Shown piece by piece: positions 14,301-24,480 of a stretch of 64,000 nucleotides of DNA. Location of the stretch: the NCBI RefSeq assembly GCF_000972845.2, contig NC_040012.1:11592930-11656929 (forward strand), in the 5' to 3' direction. Every line of letters begins with the position of its first letter. Within the stretch, counting starts at the first letter, position 1. The notes beneath the pieces are model-generated. The model was not told the DNA's origin. It worked only from the letters and a program-made list of their open reading frames with translations, and searched no databases. This DNA is from Larimichthys crocea. Lineage: Eukaryota > Chordata > Actinopteri > Sciaenidae. The position numbers and the translations under genes are program-made.

Positions 14301-17216
14301 TATTCATTAAAATCACTTTCAGCGCATTGTCCGTCGTGTTCTGTTGTTTCTGTTGGATTCTGTGGATCTTGAGATATATTGTTTATCTGCCTTTTTTATT
14401 GCTATTGATGCTGTAGTCGTCTCAGGTGTGATTTGACATCTTTTTCTATGGGTTGTTACAGCCTCTGGCTCGAGTTTAAAGATCTTGTTTCATATTGGGA
14501 ATCTGCCAGTCACTGCATTTTCAATATGACGGCGTGCGGGACAGTTAAATTGGTCACTGAGACGAAAATGTCTGCAGTCATCCTGACATACTATAGTTGT
14601 GTGCATGCCCATGTCTTCGACCTTTCCATTAATTGGTAATCATGTTTCAGAAGACATGAGTATTTCCTCCATTTGTCTTTGACAGCTAGATGTTATGGAA
14701 TGAATAATGCCTTTCTGAGAAAGGTCATAGACTCAGGCCTCTGTGCGGTGTTTTCATGAGAAGCAGTGAACTTATTAATGTGAAGAAAAAGTTGTCAGAT
14801 ATGATGACAAGCGAGGCCCAAATATTACACTCTATACACAACGATCCGGTAGGTGAATCACTATTTAATCACCACATTTGATTTATGAGAAATAGAGTAA
14901 CTGATGTAGATTTCTCATTGACATTCACGGCGTTCTCAGTATCTTTGTGCTGTAACCTTCATTTATTGTGCTCTACACGTTACTGATTTCAATGTGAAAC
15001 GTGAAGCAACCGACTGGATTACTTACGCTTGAATAAAAAGGCTCTCCGGACACACAGATGACATCTTGTTCTTGAATGGTCAGAATATCTTTGGCCAAGT
15101 GTAGTCGAATATTAAACGGCTCCTCATTACCTTCTTGCATCAAATAAATCCCAGTCTTTGTCTGCGAACAGTCAGAAAGATAAAATCATTCATCATCCCT
15201 CCCTGACTAAATTAACTGGCCATGAAATGAAATGTCATTGAGAATACTTGATGCAGGATGAACATGGAAATTAGGACTTTTGGCAATGTCTGTTACTTTC
15301 TTTTTTTAGTTTTCTTGTTAATATTTGATTTAATAATTGAGCCCTCTTGGTAATAAACACATTTAGACACACAAAAAAACCCACAAAACAACTGCTGATT
15401 TGTGATGAGCAGACTCTGTCAGAAACAGTTTTTTTTGAGTCGTGATAAAGTTGTGTGCCCTCTGTTTGCTTGGTATACATCCACACTCAGAGGGGAAAAA
15501 AGAAAAGCTCAAATCATATCATCTCATTTACTGTCGTGAAAGGCTGATGATGATGATGACAGACTAAGAACCTGTGAAATTAAGTGACTGGAACCAAAGC
15601 TCAGCCTCTACATTTGAATCTCACTGTGTGAAGACTGTGTCTGTCTCCAATTTAAAACATGCTAATCCACATAAATTTGCATTCTGCATATGCTTCCTCC
15701 TCCCTGGCTAATTGTGATGCCTGCCCTGTCCTTGACTTAAAAAGGTCTAAATAAAAGAAGCACCTTCACCTGACAAGACTGCTAATATAAAAATAAAAAA
15801 ACCCCAACAATGTCAGCATCCTTGTCACCCGGGATACGTCGCTGATCAGTTAACAAGACAGCCGGCTGCACGTCTGCTATTCTTAGAGATCGAGTATCTC
15901 GACTGCAGGTCAAACTTGAATCAAAGTCAGTTTATGGAACATATTATATTTCACCCATAATGAGGAATGTGAGAAATGAGCCTTCGCATGCAGAAGCTGC
16001 AGCGTGAGAAATGAAACGAGGGATGCATTAATTCACATTATTTGAGGTAATATGTGTGCGAGAGTCATTAGCCGAGCAAAATGAGGGCAGTAGTGCCATA
16101 ACTGTACATAGCTGGTTCAAACAGCATCAGCATGTAGATGTTGACCTGCTGTAGCGCTTGGATTGTACCTAATTAGCCTTATCTCTGATCCTGTTTTATG
16201 TTTCTCTATAATTCCTCCGTTATTATCTACATCATGATCAAACCAGATGTGCAAGGACATCTCGTTCTCCTCCTGTGGTGAGGGGAGTGGAACTAAGGGT
16301 CCCAACAGAGAGAGGGCCCTCAAAAAGTCAGGTAGTACAAAATCTGCAACTGTTGGCTTTGATTTTAAAAATTAAAAATTAAAGTAGTTAATTAAATCAG
16401 TCTACCAGAAGGAAAAAGAAAGCCAAGAGAAAAAAGAGGTAGGGTTTGGCAATCGTTTCTTTTTTCATATCCTCCAAATGTGGTTTCTCAAGACTGAGGT
16501 TGGATAACCAGGGGTCAGTGGAATAGGACAGGGAAATGCCAGGATGGACGACTTACTCTTGGTGTCAAAGAAAAACACAATATCTTTGTATTTGTCTCCT
16601 CTAATGCAGGGTGTCAGATCCATGAAAAAGAGACGGCATTTATAAATATATAAAATGCCGCTTCAACAGAAACATTTCTAAATGCACAGTAAGGTGCTAA
16701 CATCTTAGTTCTAATAGTGAGTTTGTTAAAATCGCCTTAATATCAGCATGCATCGATCATCCTTTCAATCATCGATATACAATCCAATCGCCCATCTGCA
16801 CAAGCCCATGGAAGTATTGGTGTATAACGTGTCTAGTGGATATTATAACAGTTAGCTTGCTGACTTAAGTTTGAGAAAGAGCAAATTTACTGCAGATCCA
16901 TCATCACCATCAAACTAGGGATGTGAGTTCATAAAGTTTACTGCAGTTTGCTGAGCAACAGTGACGTCAAGAAGTGGCTTTTATTGGATATGTTTAGTTG
17001 TTGATTCAAGTATGTATGTATGTATAGAAACAGGGAGGGGGTGTCAGAAGCTGTATACTGTATGCACAGATTTATGTGCTATGCTGCTGTTTAAGCCACA
17101 TGCTTTCAGGCACTTGAAAATGCCAAGGCTGTTTCTATAATCACAGTCAATTCACTGTCAAAATGTTGCATTGATTGAATCCTACAAACCTCTTCATTTG
17201 AAGTCTTGAAATCCAT
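2300..17216 (-). CDS. sntg1: gamma-1-syntrophin, 15 coding exons, 3' end missing at the left edge
   Basis: Cytoplasmic adaptor of the dystrophin complex, mainly neuronal in mammals; its PDZ domain binds C-terminal peptides of membrane and signalling proteins. Coding exons in transcript order: 17190-17216, 15027-15161, 13188-13244, 12935-12992, 12807-12850, 12347-12388, 11935-12037, 11280-11362, 10812-10942, 9591-9720, 6093-6131, 4484-4600, 3185-3256, 2575-2727, 2300-2392. They total 1284 nt, join in phase without stops, and give 428 residues closely matching vertebrate SNTG1 from memory. Layout: N-terminal half of a split PH domain, PDZ at about 57-140, second half of PH1 and PH2 from about 185 to 395, then the start of the syntrophin-unique region. 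The human protein is 517 residues, so about 90 are off the left edge; I looked for the tryptophan-containing next exon below 2300 and did not find it. All introns are GT-AG, 84 to 3459 bp. The Met choice rests on the MDFKTSNEE peptide, equivalent to human MDFRTACEE. Confidence 0.96.
2575..2727 (-). CDS. sntg1: sntg1 coding exon 14 (PH2 end)
   Basis: Fifty-one codons, residues 347-397, from DNDLLDKRKHCFSVQ to TFLEVERIQ, ending PH2 with its conserved Trp helix (LLIWEKAFQ). Donor GTCTGC is weak, but the frame and the next exon support it. Confidence 0.94.
3185..3256 (-). CDS. sntg1: sntg1 coding exon 13 (PH2)
   Basis: Twenty-four codons, residues 323-346, starting VTTWDWTRAEKSFTVYEIM. Acceptor cattttacag, donor GTAAAG. 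Confidence 0.95.
3800..3885 (+). repeat. fragment of AAAACTGCAGTT-type interspersed repeat
   Basis: GGCTGTGAAATAAAGCCAAA followed by AAACTGCAGTTACTCAA and CCACTTGAGCCTGG. Same family as the longer copies at 37850-38115 and 63690-63955. Lies in an sntg1 intron. Confidence 0.55.
4484..4600 (-). CDS. sntg1: sntg1 coding exon 12 (PH2)
   Basis: Residues 284-322, starting IIYMGWVDEKEQDSVQDRMY and ending KFSAPP: the first strands of PH2. Donor GTAAGT. A 41-bp tandem duplication lies 34 bp upstream, in the adjoining intron. Confidence 0.95.
4634..4716. repeat. exact tandem duplication, 41-bp unit, 2 copies
   Basis: Unit AGGATGTGACTGGATCTATA... at 4634-4674 is repeated exactly at 4675-4715. In the sntg1 intron, 34 bp upstream of exon 12. 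Confidence 0.95.
6093..6131 (-). CDS. sntg1: sntg1 coding exon 11 (39-bp microexon)
   Basis: Thirteen codons, residues 271-283, VKKINRNFPVNQQ. Acceptor attgaacag, donor GTAAGA. The 3459-bp intron before it is the largest seen in this gene. Confidence 0.95.
8530..8665 (+). repeat. GCATGTTAGCATTGTCA-type interspersed repeat fragment
   Basis: CATCTGCTAAACATCAGCAC, CATTGTTCGCATGTTATCAT and GAGCATTTAGCTAAAGGCAG are hallmark stretches of a common teleost repeat; a longer copy is at 39410-39885. It contains a 41-bp tandem duplication. In the 3.5-kb sntg1 intron. Confidence 0.6.
8561..8642. repeat. exact tandem duplication, 41-bp unit, 2 copies
   Basis: Unit ACATCAGCACTGTCATTGTT... at 8561-8601 is repeated exactly at 8602-8642, with no further homology on either side. 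Confidence 0.95.
9333..9343 (+). repeat. G11 homopolymer
   Basis: Eleven consecutive G on the plus strand in an sntg1 intron; the C-run on the transcribed RNA side lacks the motifs needed for a full G-quadruplex. Confidence 0.9.
9591..9720 (-). CDS. sntg1: sntg1 coding exon 10 (PH1b)
   Basis: Residues 227-270, including KNAFQVIAVDGVCSGVIQF and the DWLQAIASNI helix typical of a PH C-terminal helix. Donor GTGAGT. Confidence 0.96.
10812..10942 (-). CDS. sntg1: sntg1 coding exon 9 (PH1b)
   Basis: Residues 184-226 plus two bases, starting DTLSCSSWPTSPGLRWEKRW. Second half of the interrupted PH1 domain. The intron 5' of it carries a CTG/CAG microsatellite about 90 bp from the acceptor. Confidence 0.96.
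11031..11073 (+). repeat. imperfect (CTG)n microsatellite
   Basis: TGC/CTG triplets interrupted by AAT and TTGTTG, about 90 bp upstream of sntg1 exon 9. In the sntg1 transcript it reads CAG. Confidence 0.9.
11280..11362 (-). CDS. sntg1: sntg1 coding exon 8 (linker)
   Basis: Residues 156-183; contains SDQSSGTSSPLCDSGLHLNY, the Ser-rich linker before the second half of PH1, nearly identical to the mammalian sequence. Donor GTACTC is atypical at +4 to +6. Confidence 0.95.
11935..12037 (-). CDS. sntg1: sntg1 coding exon 7 (PDZ end)
   Basis: Residues 122-155 plus one base, starting VQVLRNAGEEVTLTVSFLKK and ending at CEDCT. It closes the PDZ domain and enters the linker. Donor GTAAGA. Confidence 0.95.
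12347..12388 (-). CDS. sntg1: sntg1 coding exon 6 (PDZ)
   Basis: Fourteen codons, residues 108-121, INGINVRSYRHEEV, leading into the PDZ alpha-B helix, whose conserved His contacts class I ligands. Acceptor gtttccag, donor GTAAGC. Confidence 0.95.
12807..12850 (-). CDS. sntg1: sntg1 coding exon 5 (PDZ)
   Basis: Forty-four nt completing the split Ala codon, residues 93-107, AELSGLLFIGDGILQ, the conserved GD-x-IL core of the PDZ domain. Donor GTAAAA. Confidence 0.95.
12935..12992 (-). CDS. sntg1: sntg1 coding exon 4 (PDZ)
   Basis: Residues 74-92 plus one base of the next codon; reads GGAEHKIPVVISKISKEQK, the second and third strands of the PDZ fold. Only 84 bp of intron separate it from exon 5. 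Confidence 0.95.
13188..13244 (-). CDS. sntg1: sntg1 coding exon 3 (PDZ start)
   Basis: Nineteen codons, residues 55-73, ERTVTIRRQTIGGFGLSIK. GGFGLSIK carries the GLGF-type carboxylate-binding loop of the PDZ domain. Acceptor gtcttccag, donor GTAATT. Confidence 0.96.
13650..13800 (-). repeat. TTAGCTTAGCATAAAG-type interspersed repeat
   Basis: Reverse complement of a common fish repeat core (AGCTTAGCATAAAGAGTGGA, then AACAGGGGGAAA, then CTGG). Other copies on the plus strand at about 41700, 46075, 48450 and 56965. In an sntg1 intron. Confidence 0.6.
15027..15161 (-). CDS. sntg1: sntg1 coding exon 2
   Basis: Forty-five codons, phase 0 at both ends, residues 10-54, beginning TKTGIYLMQEG and ending GEPFYSS. 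This is the first half of the split PH1 domain. Human has Gly where the second Ser of FYSS is read here. Acceptor ctgttcgcag, donor GTAAGT. Confidence 0.95.
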
Positions 17217-17239
17217 GTGCTACTATGCAGTGAGGGATA
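17190..17239 (-). CDS. sntg1: sntg1 first coding exon (ATG at 17216)
   Basis: A 50-bp exon: 23 nt of leader after a strong pyrimidine-rich acceptor (ctccattgcag), then nine codons MDFKTSNEE. The donor is the weak GTTTGT. Because the exon has an acceptor, at least one more 5' exon must lie upstream (higher coordinates). Confidence 0.85.
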
Positions 17240-17937
17240 CTGCAATGGAGAAAAACAAGATCGAGTTAGACTGTGGAGGCAAATGGCAAATGCTTAATGA
17301 CATGACCGACTCGCTGCAGCAAAACCGTACTGCTGATTTAAACTAGCATTGTTACCGGGATAGCCTTCTATCTTTCATTACAGTTCTCCGTTAAACATTG
17401 GCGAGAAATAGATTTTTCATTGAAATGTGCCTCTTTTAAACTCAACACAACTGGGCACAAAATAAAATCCCCATTGTGCGATCTGGGAGGAAACCAGAGA
17501 CCATTAAGCAGTAATGAATAATTCATTAGCAAAGGTAAGAAGCCAGGTATTCTAATAAATCCTTCAATATCGAATGCAGTGCGCCCAGAAATGAACTGTT
17601 ACCATATTTGATGACTTGTCAGAGAGACCATAAAGCTGTCCCACATTAAGAGAAAATGCCACAATAAAAGTACCACAACCTGAGTGGTATTGTGGTTTAA
17701 AAAGGAAAAGGAGTGACACTAACTACCACGTACTTTTCAGAAATCAGGTGACATGCTTTGTATAATTACACAAGCAGTCTTGAGGAATGTTTTTGCGAGT
17801 CTCATTTACATAAACCAGTTCCTCTCAGTTATAATCAGACATGACTGCCACTTGACTCGACAAAACGAGTACAAAAGACAAATGGCTCACACTTGAATTA
17901 TAGAACATGTGCCGCAGAGAGAGAGTTAGAGTTTTAC

Positions 17938-18180
17938 CTCAGTAGAAAGGCCCCCAGCTCTTTGTACGGTAAGATCTAGCCATCGAGCAGCGTGCTGATC
18001 CCTGATCTGAGCCGTAGCAGAGGGCCTTCCCGAATCATGGCTGTCAGACTTGGGTGGTGGGGAAGCAGTGCTGTCACCTCTCCTGGCTGGCTGTAGGTGT
18101 TGCAGGATTATTCCCAGTAGAGCTGATGCTGAAGAGCAGAATGAGGCTATCACGTAGTGAGGTTTCACTCCTGATCGGTG
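17938..18180 (-). other. candidate sntg1 5' leader exon or alternative first exon
   Basis: On the minus strand there is a good acceptor (gttactgcag, ending at 18181) and a good donor (GAG|GTAAAAC at 17938/17937). The 243 bp between are richer in G+C than the flanks. One frame is open throughout and would join exon 2 in phase if the Met exon were skipped, but it has no ATG. The two clear ATGs inside (around 18034 and 17981, minus strand) run into early stops. Joined to the Met exon, the open frame meets a stop just before the initiator. It therefore looks more like an untranslated exon than coding. No transcript evidence is available. Confidence 0.4.
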
Positions 18181-19609
18181 CTGCAGTAACAGGAGGAGGA
18201 TGTGGTTAAGGTATCATTCTGATACTCAACCCAGATGCAGGTAAGGAGCTGCTGTTCAACACAAGAGCTGGAACAAACAAACAAACAGACAAAAAAGAAA
18301 TACATTTAAGTATTCAAATTCAGAAAAAGAGCTGGATTTTGTTGATGAAATGCTTCTGACTATGATTGAAAACATGTAATCTACAAATGTCAGCAACACA
18401 GAGAAGTGAATATATCTGCTGCACGTATGTGGGATGCTGAATTAGATGCAAATCTCCCAAACAAGCAACCTTGCACAAAGAAAAAGAGATTCAAAAGAAA
18501 CTATGAATCTGATTCCTCAGCCTGTGATGAAAAACCCCTCTCAAGTACAAATGCCAAAATGCAATTAATTCACATTCTTCCATTTTCTTGGATCTTTATA
18601 TGCCAAGCGCAAATGACTCTTTAAAAGTGTTTATTAAGTTCTGACAGCACACCCTTGAGAAATCCTCCTTGTTAGTGTGCATTGTTGGCTCTATGGCACC
18701 TTTTTGTTGAGCAGCTATGATCATTGTTCTACCAAATAAAATAAAAAAAACTTACAGTATATACATTTCAAGCTACATTTCATGCATAAATCATTAACTC
18801 CTGATTATACAGTAAGAGAAGCCTCAATTAAACTTGCAAATTTGTTAAAGCACCGAGAGGGAACAGAGCAATTCATTAATATTGTGTTACAGTCAATGCA
18901 GAAACTCAAGAAATCTTCTTTTTGATCAGATCATAACTTTACGTAGAAGAAAAATGTTGTCCATGTCAAACAAAATGAGTTGAGCCGAGGCAATTTGAGA
19001 CTTAAAACTTTGCAATTATGTGCGGTATATTACAGTATGAGTTTTTCAAAGGTATGGTTATCTGATGGTTTTATTGAATGTCATGTTGTGCACAATTAAG
19101 CTCTAAAGGTCTGCTTGTTATTAGAAAGGTATTATTAACGAGGCACTCTGACAGTGACTCTCACCCTCCACCCCCCAGAGCAATCATGTTTTAATAATAA
19201 TGTAGGGTCTACTGACTGTTTGCATGACATTAATACACACCTTTTATTAACATCTTTTGGATTACTTCATCTTGCACATTTAAATATTCTGCATACTGTC
19301 AGCTTTTGCACACTACCCGACGAGTAACTGCACATTTAAGCACAAAACATTTCATTTTAACATATGACACATATAATTATATCTTCTAGTACTGGATGGA
19401 TTTTTATCTTTCTTATATTTTTACTTAATGTTTGTTATGCACCAAAAGACCAAGAGAATTTCTTGTATGTGAAAACCTACTTGGCAATGACTGACTAATG
19501 TGGTTGAATACGACAATAAATCCTACACTCATGAAGGTTATAATGTTCAACTTCAGCTTCATGGTCATTTTGGAGGCTGCAGTTATTGAATTATACTGAG
19601 AGACAATTT
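18181..19609. other. no gene recognised
   Basis: AT-rich sequence upstream of the sntg1 Met exon, probably part of its first intron. Short chance open frames only. Contains AAAC/AAAG-rich tracts near 18270-18300. Confidence 0.5.
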
Positions 19610-19745
19610 TAATAGGCCTGTGATGAGCTGGCGACTTGTCCAGGTTTGTACCCCGCCTCTCGCCCAAAGACAGCTGGAATCGGCTCCATCCCCACCGTGA
19701 CCCTGATGAGGATAAGCGGTTACAGATAATGGTTGGATGGATATT
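19610..19745 (-). repeat. GCTTATCCTCATCAGGGT-type interspersed repeat, minus copy
   Basis: Reverse complement reads TCCATCC...GTAACCGCTTATCCTCATCA, then CAGCTGTCTTTGGGCGAGAG and GGACAAGTCGCCAGCTCATC. This is one of the most abundant fish interspersed repeats. It faces the plus copy at 20185-20480. Confidence 0.75.
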
Positions 19746-19904
19746 TTTAATATTTTGTCCACCTCGTCTTTATGTGTGAAATTAGATATATTATGCTTCG
19801 TTTTAACTACATCTACCTATGAAATGAGGGTATATTTGTAGTGAGGACTATAACAGTGTACAGAAAATATAATAATACTGCTAATTTGATACAGACTTTT
19901 AACA

Positions 19905-20130
19905 GTCGATGTGTTGATTGACAGATCACTCATCTGTAAAAAAATCCAGATAATCAATTCATTGTGTAAGTCATCATCGATGTCTGTCAGTTCTAGCTTC
20001 TAAAGATTTTCAGCTTTTCTTTGTCTTACTGTATCTGTCTGAAAATTGTATCATCATTGGGTCAGAACTGTTGAAGTTTGGTGTGCATTTTTTAGAATTA
20101 TCTGATATTTTATAGATCCAACCAAAGGCA
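19905..20130 (-). repeat. GGGCTGCAACTA-type repeat, degraded minus copy
   Basis: Weak reverse-complement similarity to the copies at 22885 and 36080 (CTTCTAAAGATTTTCAGCTT, TTTGTCTTACTGTATCTGTC). Lies between the two inverted repeats above. Confidence 0.35.
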
Positions 20131-20184
20131 AAGAGTTTGGCAGGCTTTTTTTTTTTTTAAATCATTAGTTGGGGCTCCAGTTTA

Positions 20185-20480
20185 ATCCATCCATCTATTT
20201 TCTGTAACCGCTTATCCTCATCAGGGTCGCGAGGCGCTGGAGCCTATCCCAGCTGACATTGGGAAAGAGCCGAGGTACACTCTGGTGCGATTCGCCAATT
20301 TATCACAGGTCTGACACATAGAGACAAACACCTTGAAACCTGGCCGATTCTGAGTCACCAATTAACCTGCATGTCTTTGGACAGTGGGAGGAACAGAGAG
20401 AACATGCAAACTCCACACAAACCAGCAACCTGCAGTGAGGGGACAGTGCTAACCACTGCACTACTGTGTCACCCCACCCC
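20185..20480 (+). repeat. GCTTATCCTCATCAGGGT-type interspersed repeat, plus copy
   Basis: CCATCCATCTATTTTCTGTA, CTGGAGCCTATCCCAGCTGA, CACCAATTAACCTGCATGTC, TTTGGACAGTGGGAGG and GAACATGCAAACTCCACACA, ending CTAACCACTGCACTACTGTG. Nearly complete copy. Confidence 0.8.
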
Positions 20481-22009
20481 AGTTAAATATAGTAAGATGT
20501 AGCTATAATGTTAATATATGTATTCATTTATGTACTTTATGTGAATAATAAAAGGGGGTGACGCACTGTGATATATTTTAGAAAGAGAGTTTATATACTT
20601 GTGTGTGCAGGAAATGTCATGTTTTTTTAATAACATAAAAACTTTATGTAGGTCACATTCTTGTACATCTATGATTTTGTTTTTCAATATATGTCAATAT
20701 ATGTATGTTCCAAAGATTTATCATTGAAGTTTTATTGACTTTACACATTTGATTTGGCATTTAATACCACAGTTTTCATCTTCAACCTTTGTCCACACCA
20801 CACACGGAGCTGTCTGCATCAGAGACGACTCCGCTCTGTAATGGATGTGAGAGAAATCCTGACATCATTTGTGGACCTGCTTTAAAAATGAATGTCTTCA
20901 CGTGGTCAGCTTAAAAACGTGTCTGCAGCTCTGAGATGAGCACTCTGTCTTCAGCGGTGCCCCCCTCTACAACCCGTCAGAAGCCAGCACTTCCCTTTTT
21001 TTCAGTGAGAATCCAAAGATTAAACCTTTTGTGCCTTTTAAGTCGAGTCAGCGTAACTCATTTTACAAACCCCGCCATCAGATATTTTCAGCCCTACCAA
21101 TTTGCCAAGCAATGTTTTCCGAATAATGCTCGTCTTTGACACAATGGCTGCAAACGCACAGAGAGAGAGGAGCTAGGAGTTAGATTGCCTGCATGATGTG
21201 GAGATGTAACGTGACATCTCCATCTCTTAGACCTGAGGACAGCTGTGGCCCATGCAGGATGATGAATGGCCGTTTGTGCGTGCAGGTGGAGCAGCTGTGT
21301 GCAGAGTGCTCCGGCAAATGTAGTTTTACTACACGAAAATTGAGATGGGTTTCACTTACTGTATGTTCACTTGTTCTGCGACCTGGAACATATGGTCCCT
21401 GAGAGTGCAGCTTTTTAATTTGGCGATTGATGAGTGCAGATATTATGTTGCTTATATATTATGGCATCCCAAAAGAGTCCTGCTCAACATCGACAGCGTT
21501 AAACTGACAGATTTCAGAATCTGCCCCGCTCATGTTAAAAAAACATCTCTGTTGCAAGCTGCCAGCAGTGCACACCTTCCTGTACCTGTAGCCTTTAAAC
21601 ATACTCTTCAATTTGTGTGTAGAAACAGAGAATGAATACTAATGATGATTACTTCTTTATTTTTTTACCTTGTTATCTTGAGAGAAAAACAATCGTCCAG
21701 CACTCAGAGAGAAATCAACTCCAGAGAGGCAAAACTGTGAGTATTTTTTATTTTTTTATTTTTATTTTAAGATTGTTGAAGCTCCTTTTCTTTCATATTT
21801 GGAAGTTTTTCAGTTATGAGGACTCGAAGATTTATCTAAATCTGGAGGACGCGCTCGACTGTTTGGCACATTTTGTTCTAGGATTCAAGATGTAGTTGGT
21901 TTGTGCTCTTCCTGTGACAACTTGATATAATGTGTTCTCTCTGTTTTCACTTGTCATTAATTGTTACTAGTTTTGCTGAGTGTTGGACTGTTACATGTGG
22001 AGGATTTAA

Positions 22010-22230
22010 ATAGATACTACTTATATAGCACCTTTCTGACTACTCAAGGCGCTTTTACACTATAAACATATTGATCATGAGCTTTTGAGAGCTAACGATA
22101 GCAGCCTTCGGGAGTAATTTGGGGTTCAGTATCTTGTTGCTCAAGGACACTTCGACATGCAGACTGGAGGAGCGGGGGATCGAACCACCAATCATCTGAT
22201 TAGTGGATGTCCCGCTCCTGAGCCTCCTTC
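22010..22230 (+). repeat. TATATAGCACCTTTC-type interspersed repeat
   Basis: ACTTATATAGCACCTTTCTG, CAAGGCGCTTTTACACTA, GGGGTTCAGTATCTTGTTGC, TCAAGGACACTTCGACATGC and GGGGGATCGAACC are diagnostic of a very common fish repeat. Its reverse strand has a tRNA B-box-like GGTTCGATCCCC, so a SINE origin is possible. Confidence 0.75.
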
Positions 22231-22289
22231 TGAGTACGCTTGTAGACTACAACACCAACACCTCTCCCTCGTAGCACAAAGGAGAAACA

Positions 22290-22660
22290 ACTGTTACAAC
22301 TAGAGCCAGTGTTGTCCTTTCTGTGCTACTGTAGAAACATGCTGCTTTAACATGAAGAAGACCTACATTTGGCTACGTAATTAGTCTCCTGAATGGGTAT
22401 TGTGTTACACTAAATGAGAGTGGCATTGGTTGGGAGTTGGATTTTACATCATGCTATGAGGTAAGATTGTTCTTTTGTTTTGTGCATATCATCACATTTC
22501 ATTTAATAAAACTATAGATATGCTCATTCTAAATAAGAAAAAAGCACAACAGTTCTTAAATCCAGGTGATTATACAAAAATGAAAAACAGTCATAAATAT
22601 ATTATATTCCATTTATGTGAATAAAACCCACTAAATCTGACACACCGGACCTTTAAAGTC
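22290..22660 (+). repeat. interspersed repeat ending GGACCTTTAAAG, plus copy
   Basis: Contains GTGCTACTGTAGAAACATG, CAGGTGATTATACAAAAATG, ATATTATATTCCATTTATGT and CTGACACACCGGACCTTTAA. Same family as the fuller copy at 29320-29700, with an internal segment replaced. Confidence 0.6.
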
Positions 22661-22884
22661 AGTGTTTGTAAGCTTCATGGTCTCTTAAATGTGAGAGCTG
22701 TAGCTGCCTCGTGTTTTTGCCTTTGTGTTTTTCTTTGTTTTAGGTAGGTGTATAATTGGTATGGATTAAAATGGAAGTTTTAATTAAAGTGCAGCGATGC
22801 ACATGTTTTTGTATCTCCAGAGTCTAAACTATGCAAAAATGAGTGAGAAAAAAAAAAGAGAAAATGTTTGTTTTTACTATTCCT

Positions 22885-23135
22885 CACTCAGGGCTGAGGC
22901 TAGAAATTGCTTTCATTATTGATTAATCTGCAGATGTTTTTCTCCATCAATTGGCTGCAGGTTTGATCTATAAGATGTCAGAAAATAATGAAAAATGTTG
23001 ATCACATATTCCCAGAGCCCAAGGTGACAAAGACAGATCGCTTGTTTTGTCTGACAAATAAAATAATTCAAAGATATTCAATTTACTTTCATAGGAGACT
23101 AAAAAACAATAAATATTTACATTTTAGAAGCTGGA
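22885..23135 (+). repeat. GGGCTGCAACTA-type repeat
   Basis: TTCATTATTGATTAATCTGC, TCTATAAGATGTCAGAAAAT, CCCAGAGCCCAAGGTGACA and CAAAGATATTCAATTTACTT match a common fish MITE-like element. Confidence 0.7.
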
Positions 23136-24334
23136 CTCAGTGTTTGTTTGTTTGTTTGTTTGTCTGTTTTTTTGCATTTTGCTTATTATCTTTTCAATAA
23201 ATTATAGAGATTATTTAATTTAAAAGTTGCAAAAGTTCTTGTATTAAGCGGTGCCTGTTCTGTGTGCGGCTACTTCTCCATCTTTTCTTTCAGATTATGT
23301 TCAAGACATATCGTCAGGCAAGATAGAAAAAGTATCTCATCGTGTTTTTAATTCTTTCAGAGCATTTGTCAAAAAATAAAAAATAAAGTCTTTCATCACC
23401 TCGTAAGTCAATATCTGAGCTCCGTTAGCAGCCAGCGGTGCTCTCTATGCCAGATGCTCGTGAATGATAGGTAGAGGAGTAAATTAGTGATGGACACATT
23501 TATAGACTGAGCTCTTGACCTTCCTGACTATGATGTATGTTTTTTGGCAACAGGGAGCCACCAGATATCAGGTGGGTGCCAAGTTATATCAGCGAGAATC
23601 ATTTCACAAACTGGTTCCCTGTTATATCACTGGATATCAGAGAGCAAAAATAGACATAGGCGGGATAATGAACTATAGCTAGAAGAAACTGGTCCTGCAG
23701 CATGTTTCCCACTGACAGATTCCTTAATGGGATTGTAATCTTTTTTTTTTTCTTTAACATGAGATATTATGCTGCATCGCCCGTGGATAAATGGATTGGG
23801 AAAGTCAAGCATGTTATCTTACATGAGGCTCTTAATTAGGCTCAACACAGAGTCTTTATACTACATTGAATTACCAATGAACAGCCATTCACTCTCCTAA
23901 TTATATCATATATTTATAAATATATATGCAGTTAGTTATTTTTGTGTTTCAACCAATGAGGCCTTGCAGGGAAAAAACTTGGGGGCCTGCTGTGTGTGTA
24001 GAGTACATGAAAGGATTAAAAAGCTCAGCATATTGCCGAAGGCTAGGCTACAATGAAATGAAGCTACACAGTCAAGGGACACATCTGCTCACTTACTAAA
24101 TATAAAGCAGGGAAATATAGCACTATCTCTCAATTGCTCCGGCAAATTATTTATGAATTCAAACTGCGTGACAAAGAAACAAATTACCGTCATAGGTTTA
24201 TATATTAAGTTCTGCACATCTTCGTATGTGGACTTTATTTCCTAAAAATAAAAGAAAATTCAAATGTGACCTATGCACCTGACAACGGCCTACAAATTGT
24301 GACTACATATATGAAGGTCTACAACTGATGAACA

Positions 24335-24480
24335 TTTTTATTAGCGACCATTCTTGTTGATTACTTTTTTGATTGGTAGTTAAACCATTTCAATCTATAA
24401 AATATAAGAAAGCAGTGAAAAACATAGATCACAAGAACTCAGAAATTAGTTGGAACAAGTGCAAATATATCAACTTCCTC
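24335..24480 (+). repeat. GGGCTGCAACTA-type repeat, degraded
   Basis: GATTGGTAGTTAAACCATTT, TCTATAAAATATAAGAAAGC and AGTGAAAAACATAGATCACA resemble the middle of the element at 22885. Confidence 0.4.

Noticed and set aside
22160..22185. tRNA B-box-like GGTTCGATCCCC on the minus strand
   Set aside because: No A-box, acceptor stem or cloverleaf around it; it is part of a common interspersed repeat.
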